Source: Mycobacterium sp. 1274756.6 (GTDB lineage Bacteria > Actinomycetota > Actinomycetes > Mycobacteriales > Mycobacteriaceae). From it: DNA of 63,547 nucleotides. Shown here one piece after another: positions 17,874 to 25,980 of the stretch. Location of the stretch: positions 1 through 63,547 of the forward strand of contig NZ_LZLJ01000079.1 of assembly GCF_001668625.1 (NCBI RefSeq), written 5' to 3'. The notes beneath the pieces are model-generated. The model searched no databases. It was not told where the DNA came from and saw only the letters and a program-made list of their open reading frames with translations. Both the position numbers and the translations under genes were made by a program. Within the stretch, counting starts at the first letter, position 1, and each line of letters begins with the position of its first letter.

Positions 17874-18733
17874 AGCGTCTGCCTCGGGAACACCAGCACG
17901 TAGAGCTGGCTCATCACGACGTTGACGATCATCAGCAACAGCACCGACTCGACGACGGCGGCGTTGACCGAGTTGGCCACCCCGGCGGGCCCGCCGGAGG
18001 TGTTCAGCCCCTTGTGGCAGGCGATGGTCGCCACGATGACGGCGAACACGACCGCCTTGACCAACGCCAGGGTGAGGTCACCGACGGTGGCGAAGGAGGC
18101 GAAGGTGGCGATGAACGAGCCGGGCGTGGCGTCTTGCAGGTAGACGTTGAACAGGTACCCGGCGATGTAGCCGACGAAGCTGGTGACCCCGGTCAGCAGC
18201 ACTCCGATGAGGATCAGCGCGGCCAGTCGCGGAACGACCATGCGCCGCAGCGGGGAGACACCCATGACCTCCATGGCGGAGATCTCCTCACGCATGGTTC
18301 GCGACCCCAGGTCCGCGCACACCGCCGAGCCGACCGCGGTGGCCAGCAGCAGGGAGGCGACCAGCGGGGCGCCCTGGCGGATCACCACCAGCCCGGTGGC
18401 CGCCCCGGACAGCGAGGTGGCCCCGACCTGACCGGCCAGCAGGGAGAACTGGATGGACAGGGTGACCCCGATCGGGATGGTGACCAGGACGGTGGGGGCG
18501 AAGGCGGTGCCGGCCATGAACGCGGCCTGCTCGATGAACTCGCCGACCTTGAACCGCCGGGTCACCAGGTCGATGACCAGGTACTGGACGGCGCGCACGC
18601 CCATCACCATCTGACCGCCGAGGGTGTGCAGCGCCATGAACGGATGGTTTTGCAGGTAGCGGCGGAACCAGGTGAGGATCTCGCCGAGGGCCGACCGGTT
18701 GCCGGCGTGCAGCGGCTCGCCGGTGGCGGTCAA
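17870..18733 (-). CDS. MlaE-family ABC transporter permease YrbEA
   Basis: A 287-residue MlaE-type permease, first structural gene of the mce operon. It has the conserved coupling segment EEISAMEVMGVSP and the ADLGSRTMREE motif. The predicted start is TTG 18733, embedded in TTGA that overlaps the stop of a 23-residue upstream frame; there is no upstream in-frame ATG or GTG before a stop, so the rare start is favoured. Translational coupling to the leader frame could compensate for it. Confidence 0.9.
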   Translation of the reverse strand: MTATGEPLHAGNRSALGEILTWFRRYLQNHPFMALHTLGGQMVMGVRAVQYLVIDLVTRRFKVGEFIEQAAFMAGTAFAPTVLVTIPIGVTLSIQFSLLAGQVGATSLSGAATGLVVIRQGAPLVASLLLATAVGSAVCADLGSRTMREEISAMEVMGVSPLRRMVVPRLAALILIGVLLTGVTSFVGYIAGYLFNVYLQDATPGSFIATFASFATVGDLTLALVKAVVFAVIVATIACHKGLNTSGGPAGVANSVNAAVVESVLLLMIVNVVMSQLYVLVFPRQTL

Positions 18734-18801
18734 CGGGTGCTCCCCGCGGGGGCGCCGGCGATGGCCGAGTCGGTGCGCCGTGCGGGCGGAGCAGCTGTCA
18801 T
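18730..18801 (-). CDS. possible 23-residue leader ORF coupled to yrbEA
   Basis: A short frame from ATG 18801 to TGA 18730 encodes 23 residues rich in Ala, Pro and Arg. It has a purine-rich site (GGGAAGAAAG) upstream at suitable spacing and ends in TTGA, where its stop overlaps the TTG start of yrbEA. This arrangement would couple translation of the mce operon to the leader. Expression is unproven and the peptide has no recognisable function. Confidence 0.4.
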   Translation of the reverse strand: MTAAPPARRTDSAIAGAPAGSTR

Positions 18802-18841
18802 CGGCGGCTTTCTTCCCTGTCGTACCGAACTGGACTTATCT

Positions 18842-18854
18842 GACTGACTTGTCA
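18842..18854 (+). promoter_or_regulatory. operator-like site 4 (GACTGACTTGTCA) before the mce operon
   Basis: Matches GACTGAYNTRTCA. In the direction of the mce operon the site is followed by AGATAAG, a possible -10, and lies about 40 bases upstream of the leader ORF. Its position fits a repressor site covering the mce promoter. Confidence 0.5.
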
Positions 18855-19000
18855 TTCGCGCTATGTGATGACGGCACTTTAGCTTGTGCGTGCCGCCGCG
18901 GGCAGGGAATTCGCGAACCTGAGCTTCGGCTGGGGACACCGCCCGACGCGCGGGCGCGCGCCGGCCCCGAGCGCCGATGTTGCGGTGACCCGGCCGCCCC

Positions 19001-19038
19001 CGAGCGCGAACGTGAAGGTGGGTTCACGTTCGCGCTCG
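19001..19038. terminator. 16-bp perfect stem-loop between the TetR genes and the mce operon
   Basis: CGAGCGCGAACGTGAA (19001-19016) and its exact complement (19023-19038) enclose a six-base loop. On the minus strand it lies about 50 bases after the second TetR stop, so it can end the TetR transcript before the mce promoter. A further AACGTGAA at 19039-19046 follows. There is no T-tract. The remainder of 18855-19087 holds no gene that I can support. Confidence 0.55.
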
Positions 19039-19087
19039 AACGTGAAACTAACGTCACGCTGGGCCGTGCTGGGGCGGGCGAGGGCCC

Positions 19088-19693
19088 TCACCCACTCGCG
19101 GGAGCGGCCAGCCCGGCGCGCAACAGCTCGCGCACCTGGTCGACGAAATGGTCCAGACCGCCCGGCAGCGGCGGCCCGCCCTGGGCCGGCAACAGCGCGG
19201 TCAGGCTCAAACACAGGAACATCTCGCCGAGCACGGCGGTGTCCAGGTCGGCGCGCAGGTAGCCGGCCCGCACGCCGTGGTCGATCTGACGCTCGATGGC
19301 GGCGGCGAACCGTTCGAAGATCTCCACCGCCCGCCGGGTCAGTTCCTCATCGATGGCTCCGACGTCGAACACGATCAGGGAGACCAGCTTGTTGTCGGTC
19401 TCCGACAGCGTGTGCAGGGAACGCAGCGGGGCGGTCACCGCGTCGAGGAATTCCTCCAGGGTCTGTGCCGGCTCGTCGGGCGGACCGAGTTCGGGGCCGC
19501 GTTGCTCCAAGCCGAGATCGATGGCCGCGTCGAGGACCTCGCGACGGTTGGTGAAGTAGTTGTAGAACGAGCCGTGGCTCAGCCCGGCCGTCGCCACGAT
19601 CTCGGCCACCGAACTGTTGCGGTAACCGCGGTCGGTGAACACCTCCAGCGCCGCCTGGGTCAGCTGGGTGCGGCGGTCGACGGCCGGGGTCAT
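19088..19693 (-). CDS. TetR-family regulator (second of coupled pair)
   Basis: A 201-residue TetR protein with the helix-turn-helix at about residues 10-55 (ALEVFTDRGYRNSSVAEIVATAGLSHGSFYNYF) and a helical ligand-binding domain. ATG 19693 overlaps the stop of the upstream TetR gene by four bases, so the two are co-translated. It lies directly upstream of the mce operon in the same orientation and is a candidate regulator of it. The longer frame extending to 20032 only overlaps the neighbouring gene and is rejected. Confidence 0.88.
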   Translation of the reverse strand: MTPAVDRRTQLTQAALEVFTDRGYRNSSVAEIVATAGLSHGSFYNYFTNRREVLDAAIDLGLEQRGPELGPPDEPAQTLEEFLDAVTAPLRSLHTLSETDNKLVSLIVFDVGAIDEELTRRAVEIFERFAAAIERQIDHGVRAGYLRADLDTAVLGEMFLCLSLTALLPAQGGPPLPGGLDHFVDQVRELLRAGLAAPASG

Positions 19694-20358
19694 CGCGTCG
19701 GCCCGTCGGTGAACACGCCGTGGCGCAGGAAGTCGGTCAGCGCCGCGCGGTAGCGATCCCGCCGGGCGGCGTCGGCGCCGCCCATCACCTCCCGCAACCC
19801 GGCGGGGATCACGAGTTTGGTGACCAGCAGGCCCAGCACCTGCGGGTCGGCGCCGGAGCGCAGAAACCCGGCGTCGCGCGCTTCCTCGAATACGCCGGCC
19901 GCCATGCGCGCCACCCCGGCCTCCAGTCCGAGCGCGCGCAGTTTGAGTTCCTCGTCCATCGCGCTGGCCTCGACCAGCACCAGCGACGCCAGCGCGGGCC
20001 GTTGATCGATGGTGGTCAGCACCGCTGCCCACGCCGCGTCGAAGCGGGCCAGTGCGTCGGCGACGTCGGTCACCGGCTGCTCGGCCAGCAGCGCCGGCCG
20101 GACCTCGCCGAGGATCTCCTCCACCGAGTAGTCGAAGACCAGGTCGAGCAACTCCCGTTTGCTGGCCACATACCGGTAGAGGGTCCCCTGGCCGATGCCG
20201 GCATGGCGGGCGATGTCGGACATGGTGGTGGCTTCGTAGCCGTTGTCGGCGAAGACGCTCACCGCGGCGGCGATGATCTGTTCGCGCCGCTGCTCCTCCA
20301 GGTTTGCGATCGGCGGCCGGCCCCGTTTCGGGCGGGGCTTCGCCGGCGGGGCTGGCAC
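19690..20358 (-). CDS. TetR-family regulator (first of coupled pair)
   Basis: A 222-residue TetR protein: basic, Pro-rich N-terminal tail (residues 1-22), helix-turn-helix at about 28-72 (AAAVSVFADNGYEATTMSDIARHAGIGQGTLYRYV) and a ligand domain. It is divergent from the ABC1 kinase gene across a promoter region holding operator-like site 2, which suggests autoregulation. Two coupled TetR proteins next to an mce operon recall Mce3R of M. tuberculosis, which contains two TetR units in one chain. Confidence 0.9.
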   Translation of the reverse strand: MPAPPAKPRPKRGRPPIANLEEQRREQIIAAAVSVFADNGYEATTMSDIARHAGIGQGTLYRYVASKRELLDLVFDYSVEEILGEVRPALLAEQPVTDVADALARFDAAWAAVLTTIDQRPALASLVLVEASAMDEELKLRALGLEAGVARMAAGVFEEARDAGFLRSGADPQVLGLLVTKLVIPAGLREVMGGADAARRDRYRAALTDFLRHGVFTDGPTR

Positions 20359-20417
20359 CGTGCGGCTCCTGCGGTTCGATGGCGTCTTCGCGAGTCGGCT
20401 TCTACACTGATTTCGCC

Positions 20418-20430
20418 GACTGATATGTCA
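20418..20430 (+). promoter_or_regulatory. operator-like site 2 (GACTGATATGTCA)
   Basis: Matches the shared consensus and extends to CTGATATGTCAG, a near palindrome. It lies between the divergent TetR gene (start 20358) and the ABC1 kinase gene (start 20466), where one site can govern both promoters. A bound repressor here would give negative autoregulation. Confidence 0.55.
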
Positions 20431-20465
20431 GACTAGTCCATCAAACCTGCTGGCAGGAGCTTCCT

Positions 20466-21869
20466 GTGACGAATTCACCGCCCGCCGACGCGGAGCCGGT
20501 GGCGACCTCACGGATCCGGCGGGGGGCGGCACTGGGCTCGCTGGCCGCCAAGCAGACGCTGCGTCGGGTCAGCATCAAGGCCGGGGCGGTTGTGGTCACC
20601 GAGAGCCGCCGGGAAGAACTGCTCGACCGGGCCAACCAGCGCCTGGCCCGGGACTTCGTCGCGGTGCTGGGCACGATGCGCGGCGCGGCGATGAAGATCG
20701 GCCAACTGCTGTCGGTGGTCGACCTGGGCCTGGTCGACGAAACCACCCGCGAGTACTTCCGAAAGGAATTGAGCCGGCTGCAGGGCTCGATCGACGCGAT
20801 GCCGTTCACCGCGATGCGGCCGGTGATCGAAGCCGAACTGGGCGCACCGGTGGAGGAGATCTTCGCGTCGTTCGACACCGCCGCCTTCGCCGCGGCATCG
20901 ATCGGCCAGGTCTACCGTGCGGTCACCCACGACGGCCGGCCGGTGGCCGTCAAGGTGCAATACCCCGGCGTGCGGGCCGCGGTGCGCGCGGACCTGAAGA
21001 ACCTGGCGCTGTTCCTGCGGATGTGGAAGTCGGTGGTCCCCACCGTCGCCGCCACCGGATTCATCGACGAGATCACCGCCGAGCTGTCCCAGGAACTCGA
21101 CTACCGCCAGGAGCTCGCCAACCAGGCCGCCGTCGCCGAACACTATGCCGGCCACCCCTTCATCCATGTGCCGCAACCGATTCCCGAGCTGAGTTCGGCG
21201 TCGGTACTGACCAGCGAGTACGTCGCCGGCATGCCCGCCGCGCAGATCGCCGAGCTGCCCGATGCCGAGCGCGACCGGGTCGGCGAGATCATCTACCGGT
21301 TCTATCTGGGCTCGCTGTTTCGCGACGGCGCCTTCAACGGCGACCCCCACCCCGGCAACATCCTCTACCGACCGGACGGGCGGGTGTCGTTCCTGGACTT
21401 CGGGCTCTACAAGCGCATGGCACCCGAAGCGATCGCGTTCGAGCGGCTGGCCTGGCAGCTGTGCCGCGCCGGCGACGGCGAGGGCCTGCACGCGATCATG
21501 CAGTCCTACGGCGTCATTCGGCCCGGCTCACCGGTGTCGGCGCAGGAATGCCTGGATTACACCCTCAGCGCCGCCGGCTGGAACTTCGTCGACGAATACC
21601 TGGCCGTGCGCCCGATCGACGTCAGTGCTGCGCTACTGGGCGTGATCAATCCATCAGCGGAATCGTTCAAAACCATGCGCGGCGAACATCTCCCACCCGA
21701 GCACCTGTTCTCCCGGCGGATGGATTTCCTGCTGTTCGGCACGCTCGGCCAGATCGGCGCCGGCGCCAACTGGTACCGCATCGCCGCGGAATGGCTCGAC
21801 GGGGCGCCGCCGGTCACCGAACTGGGGCAGGCCGAAGCCGAGTGGCGGCAGCGGGACGCGGCCGGTTAG
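20466..21869 (+). CDS. ABC1/UbiB-family atypical kinase
   Basis: A 467-residue ABC1 (ADCK/UbiB-like) protein kinase-like ATPase. The KxGQ motif (MKIGQLLS) lies near residue 79, followed by the Ala-rich loop (AAASIGQVYRA), lysine motif VAVKVQYPG, catalytic FNGDPHPGNIL and metal-binding FLDFG. Family members act in quinone and isoprenoid lipid metabolism, but the substrate here is unknown. GTG 20466 has AGGAG seven bases upstream. It is convergent with the disrupted monooxygenase gene (nine bases apart). Confidence 0.92.
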   Translation: MTNSPPADAEPVATSRIRRGAALGSLAAKQTLRRVSIKAGAVVVTESRREELLDRANQRLARDFVAVLGTMRGAAMKIGQLLSVVDLGLVDETTREYFRKELSRLQGSIDAMPFTAMRPVIEAELGAPVEEIFASFDTAAFAAASIGQVYRAVTHDGRPVAVKVQYPGVRAAVRADLKNLALFLRMWKSVVPTVAATGFIDEITAELSQELDYRQELANQAAVAEHYAGHPFIHVPQPIPELSSASVLTSEYVAGMPAAQIAELPDAERDRVGEIIYRFYLGSLFRDGAFNGDPHPGNILYRPDGRVSFLDFGLYKRMAPEAIAFERLAWQLCRAGDGEGLHAIMQSYGVIRPGSPVSAQECLDYTLSAAGWNFVDEYLAVRPIDVSAALLGVINPSAESFKTMRGEHLPPEHLFSRRMDFLLFGTLGQIGAGANWYRIAAEWLDGAPPVTELGQAEAEWRQRDAAG

Positions 21870-21878
21870 CCGCGGCGG

Positions 21879-23360
21879 TCAGGGCTCGTAGACGTAGTCG
21901 TCGAGGTCGAAGGTCTTCGACGCCCGCGTCGACTGGTAGGCGGTGGTCGGCCGCAGGAACGAGAAGTCGCCGTTCTTGTCGATGTAGTAGCTGTTGGAGT
22001 TGATGCAGGCGGCGCCGTGCATCAGCGTCTGCGAGCCCCGGCGGTCGACGAAGCGGTGGAACCGCTCGTTGGCCTCCGGTGAGATTTCCACCGCGGTGGC
22101 GCCGCGCCGCAGGGCCTCGTCGATCACGCGCAACGCATGGCGCGCCGCGTTCTCCACCATCACATGCCAAGAACTGCCCGACCAGGCGTACGGACCGAAC
22201 ACCATGAACGTGTTGGGCAGCCCCGGCATCGAGACCCCCTCGTAGGCCGCGGCGCGCTCGGTCTCGTAGAAGGCGGCGAGGTCGAACCCGTTGCGTCCCA
22301 ACACCGGCCGGTGACGGTAGACCGCCGGGCTGTTGGACATCTCGAACCCGGTCGCCAGCACCAGCACGTCGACGTCGCGGTGGGTCCCGCCCGCGGTGCG
22401 GATTCCGGTGGCGGTGATCGACTCGATGGGCTCGGTGATCAGCTCGACGTGATCGCGGGTGAAGGTCTGGTAGTAGGAGTTGGAGACGCTGGGCCGTTTG
22501 CAGCCGAACCCGTACTCGGGGGTGAGCTTGCGCCGCAACGTGCGGTCACGAACCTGGGTGAACAGGTAGGCCTGACACGCCAGAGCCGGCACCTTCGCCA
22601 GCGGCGTGATCTGCTTGCCGTAGACGGTGATCCCCACCAGTCCGAGCTCGACGAGGGCGGCCACGCCGCCGCGGATGAGGCTCTGGGTGAACGGCAGCAG
22701 GTGCAACGCGGTCTGCACCGGTTTGGGGATCGGGAAATCCGGCTTGGCGAACACCCAGATGGCCCGCCGCTGGTAGACATCGAGCCGGGCGGCCTTTTTG
22801 GCCAACTGGGGCACCGCCTGCACCGCGGTGGCTCCGGTCCCGATGACCGCGATGCGTTTGCCGTCCAGGTCGGCGCTGTCGTCCCAGTCCTGGGTTTGGA
22901 TGACCGTCCCGGTGAAGTCGGCCAAGCCCGGGATCCGGGGCACCCGCGGTTCGACGAACGCGCCGAGCGCGGTGACCACGAACCGCGCGGTCACCGTGCT
23001 GCCGTCGGAGAGGGCCAGACGCCACAGGTGGTTGTCCTCGTCCCAATCCCGGCGCAACACCTCGGTGCTCAACCGCAGCCGTCGGTTCAGGTCGTACTTG
23101 TCGGCCAAATGATGGATGTAGCGCAGCACTTCGGCGCCCTTGGGGAAGGTACGCGACCACCACGGGTATTTCTCGAACGAGTACTGGTAGACGATGCCGG
23201 GAATGTCCACGGCGACATCGGGGTAGCGGTTGGACTGCCACGTCCCGCCGATCTCGGCCGCGCGTTCGAAGATGGTGAAGTCGGTGTAGCCGGCGCGCTG
23301 CAGTTGGATCGCCACGCCCAGCCCGCCCACCGGCCGACAGCCTCGAGGAGCGCCGAGCAT
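21879..23360 (-). pseudogene. Baeyer-Villiger-type flavin monooxygenase, 5' end removed by inversion
   Basis: The minus-strand frame encodes all but the first 29 residues of a flavin-dependent monooxygenase: GGLGVAIQLQRAG, GGTWQSNRYPD, the second dinucleotide fold VIGTGATAVQ and a C-terminal FGPYAWSGSSW region. The true start and the FAD motif AIIGAGVGG lie on the opposite strand at 23359-23454. Flipping 23331-23445 rejoins them in frame to a 512-residue protein. As given, translation could start at ATG 23360 but would lack the glycine motif, so the product should not bind FAD. The fingerprint FxGxxxHxxxW reads FTGTVIQTQDW, with Gln for His. Confidence 0.8.
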
Positions 23361-23454
23361 GACCACCGCCGAAGCAGACCCCGCCGCGGCCGCCGCCACA
23401 CGTCGCGAGCAGCCGGACATGCTGGTGGCCATCATCGGCGCCGGGGTGGGCGGG
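23322..23454. repeat. inverted segment flanked by 9-bp inverted repeats
   Basis: CCCGCCCAC at 23322-23330 and GTGGGCGGG at 23446-23454 are exact inverted repeats bounding 115 bases. The inner plus strand holds the monooxygenase start (ATG 23359), its ribosome binding site GAGGAG and its FAD motif, pointing away from the rest of the gene. In flipped orientation the upstream SDR would end ADSLEERRA and its TGA would overlap the monooxygenase ATG (ATGA). The clean repair of two genes is strong evidence that the segment is inverted relative to the ancestral order. Confidence 0.85.
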
Positions 23455-24298
23455 TGTTGGCGGCGATGCGCCGGTCGTACTCGGCGCGGGCCACATGGTC
23501 GATCGGGCCCATGGTCAAGTCGGCGCCGGCCAGTCGGCGGCCCAGCAGCCAGAGGCGTTCGGGCACCAGGTTGGACAGCGTCAGCAGCGGAGTCATGCCC
23601 GCGGGCGCGCCAGCCAGCGGTGGGCGGGTCCGTACGGTGGCCACCACCCGGCGGGCGACCACGGTGGGGGAGAGCACGCCGATCCGTCGGACGCCCAGCG
23701 GGATGCCGTCGGTCAGTTGGGTGTTCATCGCCGACGGCAGCACCGCGGTCACCGACACCCCGTGGTCGCGCAGTTCCTCGCGCAGGCTGCGACTGAACGC
23801 GGTGGCCGCGTGTTTGGCGGCGGTGTAGCTGGCCAGGCCGGGGGAGTGCAGTTTGCCCGCCGCGGAGGTGACGTTGACGATATGGCCGCGGCGGCGGGCC
23901 ATCATCCGCGGCGCGACCACCCGGGCGGCGTAGGTATGCGCCAGGGCGTTCACCTCGAACACCGCGCGGGTCACCTCGGCCGGCTCGTCGAGGAACGGGC
24001 CGATCGGCATGATCCCGGCGTTGTTCACCAGGATGTCCAGCGGCCCCAACTCCGCTTCGACGCGGTCGATGAACTCCCGCAGGCCGGGCAGATCGGTGAC
24101 GTCGAGCGGATAGCCCCGGGCCGGAGCGCCCAGCGCCTCGGCGGCGGCCACCGCGGCCGCGCCGTCGAGGTCGCCGATGGCCACCCGCGCGCCGCGCTCG
24201 GCGAACCGGCGCGCGGTGGCGAAACCGATGCCGCGGGCGCCGCCGGTGACGACGACAACCGCCCCCTCCAGCGGGATGGCCGGATAACCGCCGATCAT
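23432..24298 (-). CDS. short-chain dehydrogenase/reductase (C-terminus altered by inversion)
   Basis: A 288-residue SDR with the cofactor motif TGGARGIGFA (about residues 19-28), LVNNAGI, a serine in NVTSAAG and catalytic YTAAK. ATG 24298 overlaps the stop of the upstream monooxygenase gene (ATGA). The core is intact, but the last residues (RRR) are read from the inverted segment; in the repaired order the protein would be 294 residues and end ADSLEERRA. It probably oxidises an alcohol or reduces a ketone in the same pathway as the neighbouring monooxygenases. Confidence 0.88.
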   Translation of the reverse strand: MIGGYPAIPLEGAVVVVTGGARGIGFATARRFAERGARVAIGDLDGAAAVAAAEALGAPARGYPLDVTDLPGLREFIDRVEAELGPLDILVNNAGIMPIGPFLDEPAEVTRAVFEVNALAHTYAARVVAPRMMARRRGHIVNVTSAAGKLHSPGLASYTAAKHAATAFSRSLREELRDHGVSVTAVLPSAMNTQLTDGIPLGVRRIGVLSPTVVARRVVATVRTRPPLAGAPAGMTPLLTLSNLVPERLWLLGRRLAGADLTMGPIDHVARAEYDRRIAANTRPPRRR

Positions 24299-25878
24299 AA
24301 AACCTCCTGGGCCGCTCGGGGTTCCGCCGGTGCGGCGGTCGAAGTGACCGGGCGCCACTCGTAGTCGTCGAGCGGATAGGTGCTGGCCGCGCGGCGCGAC
24401 TGCAGCGCGGTGGTGGGCCGCACATAGCAACTGTCGCCCTGGGAGTTGACGTAGTAGGTCCGCACGCCCTTGTTGCGGACACCGAAGTAGTACTGGATGT
24501 TGCGCCCCTGCCGCAGGATCTTGGCGTGGTAGGCGCGTTGGGCGGCTTCGGTGATCTCCACATAGCCGGCTCCGCGGCGGCGGGCCTCGCCGATCGCACG
24601 CACCGCGTGGGCCGCCGAGGATTCGACCATGAAATGCCAACCGGTGCCGGTCCAGGAGTAGGGCCCGACCAGAATCCAGCGATTGGGCAGGCCGTGCACG
24701 GCCACACTCTCGTAGGCCTGCAACCGGTTCCGGGCGTAGAACTCGCCGAGGTCGAAACCGTCGACGCCCACCACCATGCCCGGCCGGTAGGTCTCCGGAT
24801 CGGAGAACAGCTCGTAGCCGACGGCGACGACGAGGGCGTCGAAGTCGTGGTGCCGGCCGTCGGCGGTGCGCACGCCGGTTGCGGTGATCTCGCGGATCGC
24901 CGCGTCGACCAGCTCGACGTTGGCGCGGTTGAACGCCTGCAGGAAGGTGTTGGACAAGGTGGGGCGTTTGGCGGCCAAGCCGTACCGCGGGGTCAGCGCG
25001 GCACGGGTGCGCGGGTCGCGCACCACCAGGCGCAGATAGCCGCGGTAGATGCCGCGCGCGCCGGTGTCCATGGCCGCGAAGAACGACTTGGCGACCGGGG
25101 CGGGCGCATACACCAGCAGCCGGGTTCCGGTCTCGACCAGCAGCAGTGCGGCGTTGCCCAAGGCCGTCTGACTCCACGGGTGGCCCAACACTTTCCGCAA
25201 CCGGCGGCCGATGCGGAAGTCCGGCTTGGGCCAGGCCCAGACCGGGGTGCGCTGGAACACCGTCAACCGCTGCACCCGCGGTGCGATCGCCGGGGTGATC
25301 TGCACCGAGCTGGCACCGGTGCCGATCACCCCCACCCGCTTACCGGCCAGGTCGTAGCCGTGGTCCCAGTCGGTGGGCCGCAGCACCTTGCCGGCGAACG
25401 CGTCGAATCCGGGGATGTCCGGAGTCGACTTGGGGGTGATGAACGCGCCCACCGCGCTGATCACGAACCGGGCGGTGATCACCGCTCCGGAAGCGGTGTG
25501 CACTTCCCACCAGCCGTTGGCCTCGTCCCACCGTTCGGCGGTGACCTCGACGCCGAACCGCAGGTGCGGGTACAGGCCGTGTTCTCGGGCGACCGCCACG
25601 TGATAGTCGTGAACTTCCTTGCCGTGCGGGAACATCCGCGTCCAGTTCGGGTTCTTGGCGAAGGAGTACTGGTAGGTGAAGTGCGGGACGTCCACCCCGA
25701 TGCCGGGGTAGTCGTTGTCGCGCCAGCTGCCGCCGGGCGCGTCGCCGCGCTCCAGGATGACGAAGTCGCTGATGCCGGCGTCGAGCAGCCCGACGCCGGC
25801 GGCGATGCCGCCCGGGCCCGCGCCGATGACGATGACTTCGTGGTCGGGGTCGTGATCGGGTCGCCGCGGCGGTTGCAT
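24295..25878 (-). CDS. Baeyer-Villiger-type flavin monooxygenase (intact)
   Basis: A 527-residue FAD/NADPH monooxygenase: FAD motif GAGPGG at residues 19-24, PGGSWRDNDYPG, NADPH motif VIGTGASSVQ and a C-terminal VGPYSWTGTGW region. The Baeyer-Villiger fingerprint FxGxxxHxxxW is FAGKVLRPTDW, with Arg in place of His, so chemistry may be atypical. ATG 25878 is preferred because AAGGA lies six bases upstream; ATG 25884 is too close to it. It starts a three-gene unit (monooxygenase, SDR, monooxygenase) and is divergent from another SDR gene. Confidence 0.9.
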   Translation of the reverse strand: MQPPRRPDHDPDHEVIVIGAGPGGIAAGVGLLDAGISDFVILERGDAPGGSWRDNDYPGIGVDVPHFTYQYSFAKNPNWTRMFPHGKEVHDYHVAVAREHGLYPHLRFGVEVTAERWDEANGWWEVHTASGAVITARFVISAVGAFITPKSTPDIPGFDAFAGKVLRPTDWDHGYDLAGKRVGVIGTGASSVQITPAIAPRVQRLTVFQRTPVWAWPKPDFRIGRRLRKVLGHPWSQTALGNAALLLVETGTRLLVYAPAPVAKSFFAAMDTGARGIYRGYLRLVVRDPRTRAALTPRYGLAAKRPTLSNTFLQAFNRANVELVDAAIREITATGVRTADGRHHDFDALVVAVGYELFSDPETYRPGMVVGVDGFDLGEFYARNRLQAYESVAVHGLPNRWILVGPYSWTGTGWHFMVESSAAHAVRAIGEARRRGAGYVEITEAAQRAYHAKILRQGRNIQYYFGVRNKGVRTYYVNSQGDSCYVRPTTALQSRRAASTYPLDDYEWRPVTSTAAPAEPRAAQEVL

Positions 25879-25919
25879 CGGCATTCCTTCCAGCCGTAAG
25901 CTCGACCGCTAAATAATCC

Positions 25920-25932
25920 GACTGATGTATCA
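25920..25932 (+). promoter_or_regulatory. operator-like site 3 (GACTGATGTATCA)
   Basis: Matches GACTGAYNTRTCA, in the divergent promoter between the monooxygenase unit (minus) and an SDR gene (plus). Towards the monooxygenase it is followed by GGATTATTT, a likely -10. One bound protein could control both directions. Confidence 0.55.
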
Positions 25933-25967
25933 CTCTGTCAAGTGTCGGTGGTCGGCGACCGGATGGG

Positions 25968-25973
25968 TAAGGT
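25968..25973 (+). promoter_or_regulatory. -10 box (TAAGGT) of leaderless SDR transcript
   Basis: TAAGGT fits TANNNT and lies seven bases before ATG 25981, predicting a leaderless mRNA. It supports ATG 25981 as the start over ATG 25942 in the same frame. Confidence 0.45.
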
Positions 25974-25980
25974 ATCTGCG

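Noticed and set aside
23359..23796. Plus-strand open frame of 145 codons starting at ATG 23359
   Set aside because: Only its first 32 codons make biological sense (start of the flavin monooxygenase with its FAD motif); the rest is antisense to an SDR gene. It is explained by the inverted segment.
21879..24707. Continuous 942-codon minus-strand frame that would fuse SDR-region sequence to the monooxygenase
   Set aside because: Upstream of 23360 it is an out-of-frame reading of the SDR and second monooxygenase genes with low-complexity Arg/Pro/Ala sequence, typical of high-GC antisense or off-frame reading.
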